From the NCBI GenBank assembly GCA_039026975.1, contig JBCCLI010000189.1, forward strand, positions 1 to 11,760: a stretch of 11,760 nucleotides of DNA. Reading direction: 5' to 3'. Origin of the DNA: JBCBKZ01 sp039026975 (GTDB taxonomy: Bacteria > Bacteroidota > Bacteroidia > J057). A program made the translations under genes and the position numbers. Within the stretch, counting starts at the first letter, position 1. Each line of letters opens with the position of its first letter. The notes beneath the pieces were generated by a model, which saw only the letters and a program-made list of their open reading frames with translations, ran no database searches and had not been told where the DNA came from. Below are positions 1 to 5,983 of the stretch, piece by piece.

Positions 1-522
1 GAGGCCTATGCGATTAGAGGTATTCACTCCGTCACAATGAGCATAGCAGATGCTGACGCTACTATTAGCTTCTTGGAAACTTACCTGGGTTTTCAGAAAG
101 GCACAAATGAAGGAAATAGACAGAGGATGATAGTAGGGGAGGGGGGAGCCGGCTATCAAGTAGATATTCTCCACGAACCTGAGCTCCCTAAAGGTAAAAA
201 TGGCTTAGGCACTGTTCACCATGTGGCCCTAGCCATCCAAACAGAAGAAGAGCAAAAAGAGCTGAGAGAAAAAATTGTAGGGCTGGGAATGAAGAGTACA
301 GAGGTCTTAGACAGAAAGTACTTTAGGTCTATCTACTTCAGAGAGCCAGGAGGCGTATTGATAGAAGTAGCTACTATTCCTCCTGGTTTTACCGTAGATG
401 AGGATAATGAGAAGCTTGGGCTGGAACTCAAACTCCCTGAGTGGGAAGAGTCTCTGAGAGCTGAGATTGAAGCAGGTCTTCCAAAGATAAAGCGCCTCTC
501 TAAACCTTTCTCATATAGCTAA
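1..522 (+). CDS. Ring-cleaving extradiol dioxygenase, VOC/glyoxalase fold, MhqO/PcpA-like (5'-truncated by window edge)
   Basis: The frame is open from base 1, so the start lies outside the window; an internal ATG at 37 is not a credible start because family sequence (IRGIHSVTM) precedes it. The visible 173 residues match the C-terminal half of two-domain vicinal-oxygen-chelate dioxygenases, which total about 310-320 residues. A domain-opening G-I-H-S-V-T (fragment residues 7-12) is followed by T-V-H-H-V-A (71-76), supplying a metal-ligand histidine, and F-R-E-P-G-G-V-L-I-E-V-A-T (113-125), whose glutamate (E122) is the expected third ligand. The acidic tail ending in a family-typical L-P-K-I-K run is also characteristic. 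These Fe(II) or Mn(II) enzymes open hydroquinone or catechol rings in the cytoplasm; the substrate here is inferred. The MhqD-like hydrolase gene starts 46 bp downstream, recalling the mhq genes of Firmicutes. Confidence is high for the family and moderate for the MhqO role. Confidence 0.88.
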   Translation, partial: EAYAIRGIHSVTMSIADADATISFLETYLGFQKGTNEGNRQRMIVGEGGAGYQVDILHEPELPKGKNGLGTVHHVALAIQTEEEQKELREKIVGLGMKSTEVLDRKYFRSIYFREPGGVLIEVATIPPGFTVDEDNEKLGLELKLPEWEESLRAEIEAGLPKIKRLSKPFSYS

Positions 523-568
523 TACCAGTAGTAGGTCATTCACAATTCATTCATTCAATAGTAAAAAT

Positions 569-1204
569 ATGAAACCGCATTTTGGTCAACACATACAAGC
601 TGGCGGGAAAGAGCTAGGGAAGGGAACTGCTGCCATGATTATGGTTCATGGGAGAGGAGCAGGTCCTGCCAGTATCTTGGAATTAGCAGCTCACTTTCCA
701 CATGGAGACCTTTCCTATTTAGCCCCTGGGGCTGCAAACTATACCTGGTATCCTTACAGCTTCCTGGCACCTATCCCGCAAAATGAACCAGGGATCAGCT
801 CCGGTATTTTCACTATAGGTAGGTTAGTAGAGCAGGTAAAAGAGGCTGGAATCCCATCAGAGAAAGTCTTTTTTGTAGGTTTCTCTCAGGGAGCCTGCTT
901 AACATCAGAGTTTTTAGCCAGACATCCAGATACATATGGGGGCGCCTTAATTTACAGTGGTGGACTGATAGGTCCTAAAGGCACCTCTAGAAATTATCCA
1001 GGTAGCCTAAAGGGGACTCCTATCTTCTTGGGTTGTAGTGATGTAGATGCACACGTACCTAAGTGGCGGGTAGATGAGAGTGCTGAAGTATTTGAAAAGT
1101 TGGAAGCAGAAGTTACCAAGCGTATTTATCCCGGGATGCCACACACCATCATTGAGGATGAAATTCTCTTTGGAAAGGAGCTTTTGGAAAAAAGCTTAGG
1201 CTGA
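569..1204 (+). CDS. Alpha/beta hydrolase, carboxylesterase/phospholipase family, MhqD-like
   Basis: A 211-residue cytoplasmic hydrolase of the short carboxylesterase (EstB/MhqD) type, without a signal peptide. The oxyanion-region motif is M-V-H-G-R-G-A (25-31). The nucleophile elbow is G-F-S-Q-G (104-108) with Ser106. The acid is probably Asp160 in D-A-H-V-P (160-164), and the base is His192 in M-P-H-T (190-193), so the triad looks complete. Length is normal for the family. The ATG at 569 follows an AT-rich stretch with no Shine-Dalgarno, which is usual in Bacteroidota. It lies 46 bp behind the dioxygenase on the same strand, so the two are probably co-transcribed. MhqD-type hydrolases accompany ring-cleaving dioxygenases in quinone/hydroquinone stress operons; a role on ring-cleavage products or quinone-derived esters is an inference. 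The exact substrate cannot be told from sequence. Confidence 0.9.
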   Translation: MKPHFGQHIQAGGKELGKGTAAMIMVHGRGAGPASILELAAHFPHGDLSYLAPGAANYTWYPYSFLAPIPQNEPGISSGIFTIGRLVEQVKEAGIPSEKVFFVGFSQGACLTSEFLARHPDTYGGALIYSGGLIGPKGTSRNYPGSLKGTPIFLGCSDVDAHVPKWRVDESAEVFEKLEAEVTKRIYPGMPHTIIEDEILFGKELLEKSLG

Positions 1205-1342
1205 TAGAAAGAGGAAGTCTAAGCGTAAGTCGAAGTTTAAGGAAACTGGAAAAGTGTCCTATAAAGAATATGCTTACAAGGAGAAATAGGGAAAGCAATC
1301 TATTTCTTAGTGGAAAAGTCCGGAAATCTTTGTCGGGATGAT

Positions 1343-1377
1343 AACAAAGTTGAACTTCTACAAGTTAGATCTTTGTT
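1343..1377 (+). repeat. Two-tier hairpin (possible terminator or leader structure)
   Basis: AACAAAG (1343-1349) pairs with CTTTGTT (1371-1377). Inside it, AACTT (1353-1357) pairs with AAGTT (1362-1366) around a CTAC loop, separated from the outer stem by a small internal loop. No T-run follows, so it is not a standard intrinsic terminator. A third arm CTTTGT (1328-1333) could pair instead with ACAAAG (1344-1349). Function is unknown. Confidence 0.4.
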
Positions 1378-1418
1378 TAGGTATGAGAGAAGATTTATGA
1401 AAAGTAGTTAGACATAAG

Positions 1419-1446
1419 TACATATATGTTTATGCTCATATATGTA
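1419..1446. repeat. 10-bp inverted repeat TACATATATG / CATATATGTA, operator-like
   Basis: TACATATATG (1419-1428) and its exact reverse complement CATATATGTA (1437-1446) are separated by 8 bp. Each arm contains the self-palindrome CATATATG, so the site also reads as two directly repeated palindromes 16 bp apart. It lies about 105 bp upstream of the yceI start. This fits a dimer-of-dimers operator or an AT-rich cruciform. The T-tract that a terminator would need is missing on either strand in the right position. Confidence 0.4.
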
Positions 1447-1550
1447 AAAAAAGGATTTTCTGCTTTTTATGAAACACATTAGTGAACAACACGTACCTCT
1501 TATTGTTGTAACTTCAAAGTTTAAACGTTAATCAACTCAAACATTAGAAA

Positions 1551-2162
1551 ATGAGAAGACATTTTATTAACACAACACTTGCCGCTCTTGTAGCTATTAT
1601 TGCTTTTGGTTTTGTAGCTAATACGGCCGAAACTACCTACACAGTAGATACAAGCGCCAGCAAAGTATTATGGGAAGCTTCTAAGGTTACGGGTACTCAT
1701 AGTGGTACAGTAAACATTTCTGAAGGTGCATTTGAATTTGACGGAGAGACGCTCACAGGTGGTTCCTTTGTAGTGGACATGGCTTCTATAGCTTGTACTG
1801 ACTTACCAAAGAATAAGGGAGGAGCTAAACTAGAAGGCCATTTAAAATCCGCTGACTTTTTTGGAGTGGAAGAATTCCCAACAGCTATGCTAGCCATAAA
1901 AAGAGTGATTCCCTATGGTAAGCCTGGAGAATACAGAATAGTAGGTGATATCACCATCAAGGGAGCTACTAAGGAAGTGAAATTTAATGCTTCAATTATG
2001 CCAGAGGGGGCTTCTCTAACAGCTAAAGCTGAGCTAGAGCTAGACCGTACGGATTTTGATGTGCGCTATGGTTCTGGATCATTCTTTGAAGATTTAGGAG
2101 ACAAAACTATCTATGATGAGTTCTCCCTAACGTTTGAAGTAGTAGCTAACCAAGCTGGATAA
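1551..2162 (+). CDS. yceI: YceI-family periplasmic lipid-binding-type protein
   Basis: A 203-residue exported protein. Residues 1-26 form a Sec signal peptide (basic M-R-R, hydrophobic core, probable cleavage after A-N-T-A), followed by the YceI lipocalin-like beta-barrel. Family landmarks are Y-T-V-D-T-S (30-35), H-L-K-S-A-D-F-F (97-104), F-P-T-A (109-112), G-D-I-T-I-K-G-A-T-K (132-141) and L-D-R-T-D-F-D-V-R-Y-G (164-174). Members bind long-chain isoprenoid/quinone-like lipids in a hydrophobic tunnel, and some are induced by base or oxidative stress. Position after an MhqO/MhqD-like pair fits a quinone-stress role, but the 346-bp gap argues for separate transcription. The start ATG has no Shine-Dalgarno; the hydrophobic signal sequence begins right there, so the start is secure. 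A terminator follows 28 bp after the stop. A decayed relative of this gene lies at about 5641-5835. Confidence 0.93.
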   Translation: MRRHFINTTLAALVAIIAFGFVANTAETTYTVDTSASKVLWEASKVTGTHSGTVNISEGAFEFDGETLTGGSFVVDMASIACTDLPKNKGGAKLEGHLKSADFFGVEEFPTAMLAIKRVIPYGKPGEYRIVGDITIKGATKEVKFNASIMPEGASLTAKAELELDRTDFDVRYGSGSFFEDLGDKTIYDEFSLTFEVVANQAG

Positions 2163-2189
2163 TATACTCCGACCAAACCAACATCATGT

Positions 2190-2218
2190 AAAAGGCGACC
2201 TTAGGGCCGCCTTTTTTT
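2190..2218 (+). terminator. Rho-independent terminator of yceI
   Basis: The stem AAAGGCG (2191-2197) pairs with CGCCTTT (2208-2214), extendable by A2190/T2215, and its 3' arm runs into a tract of seven T (2212-2218). CC and GG within the loop could add pairs. It begins 28 bp after the yceI stop. A near-identical copy stands at 5864-5891. Confidence 0.9.
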
Positions 2219-2365
2219 GTGTGTATTAAGATCTTGTTCGGTCGATAACATCAGACTCTGGAGAGAAGATTTTTTTTTTAGCCCAAACTTTATCCAGATA
2301 AATAAGAAAGTATACATCAAGTTTACACTCAACTATGAGAAATACAGGACTTACAGGAATGTAGG
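2219..2365. other. Convergent intergenic spacer
   Basis: The 147 bp between the yceI terminator and the stop of the opposing permease-1 gene hold no gene. There is no convincing minus-strand terminator for the permease; the T/A-rich run at 2272-2279 has no stable stem before it in the correct orientation. Confidence 0.5.
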
Positions 2366-5029
2366 TTAATCCTTTCTGAGAGAATCCGCTGGATTAATAT
2401 GAGCTGTTTTCACAGTTTGCCAACTTACTGCTAAGGCTGCTATTCCGATGGTACCTAGAATGGGTATGATGAACAATATAGGATGTATGGCCATAGAAAA
2501 GGCAAATCCTTCCAACCACTTTTGTACAAACCAATAAGTAAAAGGAATAGCAGATACGCCTGCTAGTAAGACAAGCATAAGGTACTGACGTGAAAGTATG
2601 CTAACAATATTCATGACCGTAGCTCCAAGTATTTTTCTTATGCTGATCTCCTTACTACGCTGAAAAATCATGTAGGTGGAAAGACCAAAAAGTCCCAATA
2701 GAGCTATGATAATGGCTATTCCTGAAAAGACAGCGAATATTCTGCCGAGTCGGAGATCAGCTTTATAAGCCTCATTAAACTGATCATCAAGGAAAAATCC
2801 TTCCATAGGTTCAGAGCCGAATTGTTGCTGCCAAACTTCCTGAATGTAAGCGGTACTAGCACTTAGTTCGTTGCTATCAAGCAAGAGGGAGAAAAAACTG
2901 CTAGAAGCAGGTGAATAAGTATAGATTATAGGGTTATATCCATTTTTAAGCGAATAGTGGTTATGATCCTTTACCACCCCAATTACTCGTGCTTGGGTTC
3001 CATCATAACTTCCATTGAGTGGACAATAAATCATTTGACCGATGGCTGACTCTGGACTATCAAATGCTAACTGTTTACGTGCAGTCTCATTAATAATTAC
3101 ATTTTTGTTGTCAGATACTATTTGTTGAGAAAAATTTCTACCTGTAATTAGATCTAGCTCATAGGTTGCTAGAAAGTGTTCATCCATTGACATTATGCTG
3201 TAAGTTTTAGCATGGCTGGCGTCTTGATCTGCCCTTCTGATATATCCTCCCCAATTACTTACCCCAAAACTAGGAACACTCTGAGAAGAGGTAAACTTTA
3301 TGACTTTTGGATTTTGGAGTAGGTCAGTTCTGAAACGAGTGAGATGCTGCTCGAAAGTAGAATCTACAGGAAATGCCTGAGGCCCCGGGATGACATACAT
3401 CTGATCCATCCGAAAACCTAGATTTTGGCTACGCATATATTGGATCTGTAGATAAATAGAACCAGTCCCGATAATAATGGCAATAGCTATGGCAAACTGA
3501 AAAACCACCAGGCTTTTTCTTATAACAGAGAACATTCCTTTTGGACTGCGTTTCCCCCTGAGGATAGAAATGGGTTTAAAAGAACTCATTACGAAGGCAG
3601 GATAAAATCCTGAACCCAGACTTCCTATAATCCATATTCCCACTGCCATTTTCCAAAATGAAGATTGGCTCAATATTTTTACTGCAGTAGCTTGGCCTGA
3701 AACTATACTAAAGTATGGAGATAAGACTTTTACCATGAGAATAGCACAGAGTATTGCCATACCGTTAATCAGAAACGCTTCCAGCAGGAACTGCATAATC
3801 ATCTGCTTTCGAGTCGCCCCAACAGCTTTCTGAATCCCAACCTCTTTTCCGCGCTCAATGGCTCTCGCAGTAGATAAATTGATGAAATTGATCCATGCGA
3901 GAATCATGACGAAAAGGCCAACAACAATTAGTAAATGGATGATATCTGCCTGGGCATCTAGTCCAGCTTCACTATGAAAGCCTGAATGAAGATGTATTTG
4001 ATCTAGTGGCTGGAGTCGCCAATATTCCTTGGCCTGTACGTTTTCGTAGTATTGTCCTTTTCTTTCATGAAGGATAGCATCGAATTGATCATGCAAATTT
4101 TGTACATCTGCGCCAGGGATTAGTTGTACATAGGTATAAAAATCGGTCCAACCCCAATTATCATAAAACCTTGCCTCCTCTAGGGTGTAATAAGATATGA
4201 GAAAATCAAAATATAGATGTGAATTCTCTGGAATATCTTCTAATACGCCTGTGATAGTCAACGATTTGTCATAGTCTTTTATCAGTTGTTTTCCCACCAC
4301 CTCAGTTGTGCCAAAATATTTGTGTGCCATAGACGCTGTGATAATGACAGAATTGGGTTCACGTAATGCAGTTTGTTTATTCCCAGATAGTAGGGGAAAG
4401 GAAAATAGGGTCAGAAAGGAAGAATCAACATAGGAAACATTTCCTTCTTTATAGCTTTTCTCTTCCTCTTCTCCCTGCGGACTCATAATGGCTCCATTAT
4501 CATACAACCTGGTAAATGCTTCTACCTCTGGTACTTTTTCATATACCTGCGGGCCTGCTACGGGAAAATTGGCTGTGCCCTGAAACCATTTACGCCCATC
4601 ATTATGCCAGCCCTCTGCTCGTAGGCGATATAGCTGATCCGATTTTTTATGAAATAGGTCATAACTTTTCTCAAATCGTACATATTCCCCGATAAAAAGT
4701 AGGGCTATCATACCTGTAGTAAGCCCAATTAGACTGATCAGCGAGAATGCTTTGTTACGTCCGAAATTTCGCCATGAGATTTTGAAATAGTGCTTAAACA
4801 TGACCGTAAAATTTAAGAGTGATGAGGGTAATCTATTTTTTGATGCAAAAGGTTGGAAAAATAAAATTACATGCCATACAAATAACCAAGAAGCCTTTTT
4901 GGGTCCGTGTATGTGATAGTTCCTGGTATAGACTTCCTCTAAGTCTCCGCGTATGGCATTGTATAGCTCTTCCCGGCAGAACCATTCCAGGAATCTATCT
5001 GCCCATTTAGGTGGATGTGGGTTGCTCAT
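2366..5029 (-). CDS. Orphan ABC-transporter-type permease with N-terminal prefix domain and two FtsX/MacB_PCD halves (permease-1)
   Basis: An 887-residue inner-membrane protein. Residues 1-78 are a soluble prefix (P-P-K-W-A-D-R-F-L, G-D-L-E-E-V-Y) known from Bacteroidota permeases encoded next to PadR genes. TM1 (about 93-115) opens a MacB-like periplasmic domain (about 116-360). TM2-4 (364-384, 412-433, 459-481) carry the first FtsX signature, R-G-K-E-V-G-I-Q-K-A-V-G-A (393-405). TM5 (506-526) opens a second periplasmic domain, and TM6-8 (763-787, 811-835, 848-870) carry the second signature, R-S-K-E-I-S-I-R-K-I-L-G-A (791-803). The duplicated layout resembles acidobacterial duplicated orphan permeases. 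An in-frame ATG at 5071 exists, but the start at 5029 is preferred: it forms an ATGA overlap with the padR-1 stop and has a near-perfect Shine-Dalgarno. No ATPase gene is nearby, so partner and substrate are unknown. Alternatively it could act as a mechanotransmission rather than transport protein. Confidence 0.9.
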   Translation of the reverse strand: MSNPHPPKWADRFLEWFCREELYNAIRGDLEEVYTRNYHIHGPKKASWLFVWHVILFFQPFASKNRLPSSLLNFTVMFKHYFKISWRNFGRNKAFSLISLIGLTTGMIALLFIGEYVRFEKSYDLFHKKSDQLYRLRAEGWHNDGRKWFQGTANFPVAGPQVYEKVPEVEAFTRLYDNGAIMSPQGEEEEKSYKEGNVSYVDSSFLTLFSFPLLSGNKQTALREPNSVIITASMAHKYFGTTEVVGKQLIKDYDKSLTITGVLEDIPENSHLYFDFLISYYTLEEARFYDNWGWTDFYTYVQLIPGADVQNLHDQFDAILHERKGQYYENVQAKEYWRLQPLDQIHLHSGFHSEAGLDAQADIIHLLIVVGLFVMILAWINFINLSTARAIERGKEVGIQKAVGATRKQMIMQFLLEAFLINGMAILCAILMVKVLSPYFSIVSGQATAVKILSQSSFWKMAVGIWIIGSLGSGFYPAFVMSSFKPISILRGKRSPKGMFSVIRKSLVVFQFAIAIAIIIGTGSIYLQIQYMRSQNLGFRMDQMYVIPGPQAFPVDSTFEQHLTRFRTDLLQNPKVIKFTSSQSVPSFGVSNWGGYIRRADQDASHAKTYSIMSMDEHFLATYELDLITGRNFSQQIVSDNKNVIINETARKQLAFDSPESAIGQMIYCPLNGSYDGTQARVIGVVKDHNHYSLKNGYNPIIYTYSPASSSFFSLLLDSNELSASTAYIQEVWQQQFGSEPMEGFFLDDQFNEAYKADLRLGRIFAVFSGIAIIIALLGLFGLSTYMIFQRSKEISIRKILGATVMNIVSILSRQYLMLVLLAGVSAIPFTYWFVQKWLEGFAFSMAIHPILFIIPILGTIGIAALAVSWQTVKTAHINPADSLRKD

Positions 5030-5364
5030 AGTCCACCTCCTTCCCATATAATTTTGGGAAACTGTCCCCACATGCTATTTCGAATTTCTCTGGTTTGATG
5101 CAGTACACTAACTCCCGACTGAGTGAGTTGATAAAGCCTCTTTGGCCTTCCGCCCCTAGCCTCAGTAGCTCCTCCCATTTCAGAACTCAGGTAGCCCTTC
5201 TTTTCCAGTCGTACGAGAACCTTATATACTGAACTAATGGTACTCTTCCTTCCCGTTTGGCGGGTGAGTTCATCAGTGATAGAAAGGCCGTATGCATCAC
5301 CGTACAAAATTCCTACAGTAAGTAGGACGAGCTCTTCAAACTCTCCCAAATTAGTCCCTTTCAT
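5026..5364 (-). CDS. PadR-family winged-helix transcriptional regulator (padR-1)
   Basis: A 112-residue DNA-binding protein. The PadR winged helix-turn-helix spans residues 7-82: L-G-E-F-E-E-L-V-L-L (6-15), Y-G-D-A-Y-G (21-26), the recognition segment S-S-V-Y-K-V-L-V-R-L-E-K-K-G-Y-L (44-59), and the wing R-G-G-R-P-K-R-L-Y-Q-L-T (70-81). The short C-terminal helix and W-G-Q (99-101) are typical of the small PadR-s2 class. The frame extends to an ATG at 5400, but the ATG at 5364 is chosen. There the protein aligns with padR-2 position by position (wings both at 70-81), and AAAGGTGG lies 10 nt upstream. Its stop overlaps the permease-1 start (ATGA). It presumably represses its own operon; the ligand or signal is unknown. 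Confidence 0.92.
   Translation of the reverse strand: MKGTNLGEFEELVLLTVGILYGDAYGLSITDELTRQTGRKSTISSVYKVLVRLEKKGYLSSEMGGATEARGGRPKRLYQLTQSGVSVLHQTREIRNSMWGQFPKIIWEGGGL
5033..5042 (-). promoter_or_regulatory. Near-perfect Shine-Dalgarno of permease-1 inside padR-1
   Basis: On the minus strand AAGGAGGTGG ends 3 nt before the ATG at 5029, matching the canonical anti-Shine-Dalgarno almost completely. It lies in the last codons of padR-1 (residues encoding E-G-G-G) and decides the start of the permease. Such strong sites are uncommon in Bacteroidota and suggest re-initiation or coupling with padR-1 translation. Confidence 0.85.
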
Positions 5365-5374
5365 AATATTTGTT

Positions 5375-5382
5375 CCACCTTT
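5375..5382 (-). promoter_or_regulatory. Shine-Dalgarno of padR-1
   Basis: On the minus strand AAAGGTGG precedes the ATG at 5364 by 10 nt. It supports this start over the in-frame ATG at 5400. Confidence 0.6.
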
Positions 5383-5400
5383 GTCTAGTAAGATAGCCAA

Positions 5401-5550
5401 TAAATGTAAAAGGTTGCATCTAGTGCTAAGAATGATGAAAGTTATGCTAAGTTATTCTTCTAGCAGAGATAAAATGATTTACGGATTACGAGATGATATA
5501 CTTCTCTGTATTTGCAAAGTATGATACAGCTGAAAGTACTTTTACATTTA
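5401..5550. repeat. 12-bp perfect inverted repeat around the padR-1 upstream region
   Basis: TAAATGTAAAAG (5401-5412) and its exact reverse complement CTTTTACATTTA (5539-5550) lie 126 bp apart, bracketing the candidate padR-1 promoter. Each arm includes an ATGT/ACAT element, the half-site type reported for several PadR operators. It may be a pair of distant regulator sites or a coincidence in AT-rich DNA. The rest of 5413-5640 holds no gene that could be supported. Confidence 0.4.
5437..5467 (-). promoter_or_regulatory. Candidate Bacteroidota-type promoter of the padR-1 operon
   Basis: On the minus strand TCTG (5467-5464) and TAACTTTC (5444-5437) are 19 bp apart. Compared with the Bacteroidota sigma-A consensus TTTG-N19-TAnnTTTG, the boxes match 3 of 4 and 5 of 6 defined positions. 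This predicts a leader of roughly 65-70 nt before the ATG at 5364. It is a pattern match only. Confidence 0.3.
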
Positions 5551-5640
5551 GTAAGGAGAGTGGAAATACGTAATCTTTCCCTGACAGAACATGAAGCCTA
5601 TAATTAACAATATCCACCTGGAGATGCTGCTAAAGAACTG

Positions 5641-5835
5641 ATTTATTAGCATGACTTAAACTGTTAGGGAAGGCTGAATTCAGAATGAGGATTTTCTCAT
5701 TAAGTCGTCTTATTTCTTCAATGTCGTAGAATATGGAACTGCTAAATATGATATAAAAAGAGTGATTCCCTATGGTAAGCCTGCTATGATGAGTTCTCCC
5801 TAACGCTTGAAGCAGTACCTAATCAGGCTCGATAA
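5641..5835 (+). pseudogene. Decayed yceI-family gene remnant (frameshifts, stops, internal deletion)
   Basis: In one frame, codons from 5702 read K-S-S-Y-F-F-N-V-V-E-Y-G-T-A-K-Y-D-I, then K-R-V-I-P-Y-G-K-P. This matches residues 99-125 of the intact YceI at 1551-2162 (K-S-A-D-F-F-G-V-E-E-F-P-T-A and onward). Further upstream, GACTTA at 5653 and G-R-L-N-S-E aligning with G-G-A-K-L-E show more homology, interrupted by stops and indels. Bases 5753-5783 are identical to 1896-1926 (31 of 31). The sequence then jumps, deleting the equivalent of 1927-2110 (184 bp, out of frame), to 5784, which matches 2111 onward. The ancestral stop TAA survives at 5833-5835. The left boundary is approximate and no start region is recognisable. 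The gene lies between the opposing lipoprotein gene and padR-1. Confidence 0.88.
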
Positions 5836-5862
5836 TATACTCCGACCAAATCAACATGATGT

Positions 5863-5891
5863 GAAAGGCGATCTTAGGGCCGCCTTTTTTT
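5863..5891 (+). terminator. Rho-independent terminator of the yceI remnant
   Basis: AAAGGCG (5864-5870) pairs with CGCCTTT (5881-5887), which runs into seven T (5885-5891). It is the counterpart of the terminator at 2190-2218: stem and T-tract are unchanged, with one substitution in the loop. It would stop + strand transcripts about 95 bp before the 3' end of the opposing lipoprotein gene. Confidence 0.82.
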
Positions 5892-5983
5892 GTATTTTTG
5901 TTTACAGGATAAATGGCTTTTGGGATTGATACATTCAACGCTAGGTGGAGGAAATAATCTTCCTGTAATATAGCTGTTGATTA

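Larger units (their letters stand above)
1205..1550 (+). other. 346-bp intergenic region before yceI, with several inverted repeats
   Basis: No convincing gene is present. One stop-free stretch (about 1264-1410) has no start codon and no recognisable family signature. The interval holds a hairpin at 1343-1377 with a competing upstream arm at 1328-1333, and a 10-bp inverted repeat at 1419-1446, both listed separately. No Bacteroidota-type promoter (TTTG, 19 bp, TAnnTTTG) with two good boxes was found. The spacing and structure suggest yceI is transcribed from its own promoter here, with a leader of some length, but the transcription start cannot be placed. Confidence 0.5.

Noticed and set aside
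37..522. Complete 161-aa dioxygenase starting at the ATG at 37
   Set aside because: The frame is open to base 1 and the residues before that ATG match the family, so the gene is truncated by the window.
1264..1410. Possible small gene or gene scrap between the hydrolase and yceI
   Set aside because: The frame has no start codon and no recognisable motif, and it overlaps the inverted-repeat structures; chance is sufficient.
2341..2365. Short repeats ACAGGACTTACAGG after the permease-1 stop as a terminator
   Set aside because: These are imperfect direct repeats rather than a stem, with no T-run on the minus strand.
5029..5071. Extended start of permease-1 at 5071 (14 extra residues)
   Set aside because: It would overlap padR-1 by 46 bp, adds residues unlike the paralogue, and ignores the ATGA overlap with a strong Shine-Dalgarno at the ATG at 5029.
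5365..5400. Extended start of padR-1 at 5400
   Set aside because: The 12 extra residues have no counterpart in padR-2. The ATG at 5364 has its own Shine-Dalgarno and gives gap-free alignment of the wing.
5237..5524. Plus-strand ORF opposite padR-1
   Set aside because: It runs antisense to a clear PadR gene and its translation shows no family features or initiation signal.
5950..5966. Hairpin AGGAA/TTCCT as terminator of the lipoprotein gene
   Set aside because: The stem has only 5 bp and no T-tract follows on the minus strand.
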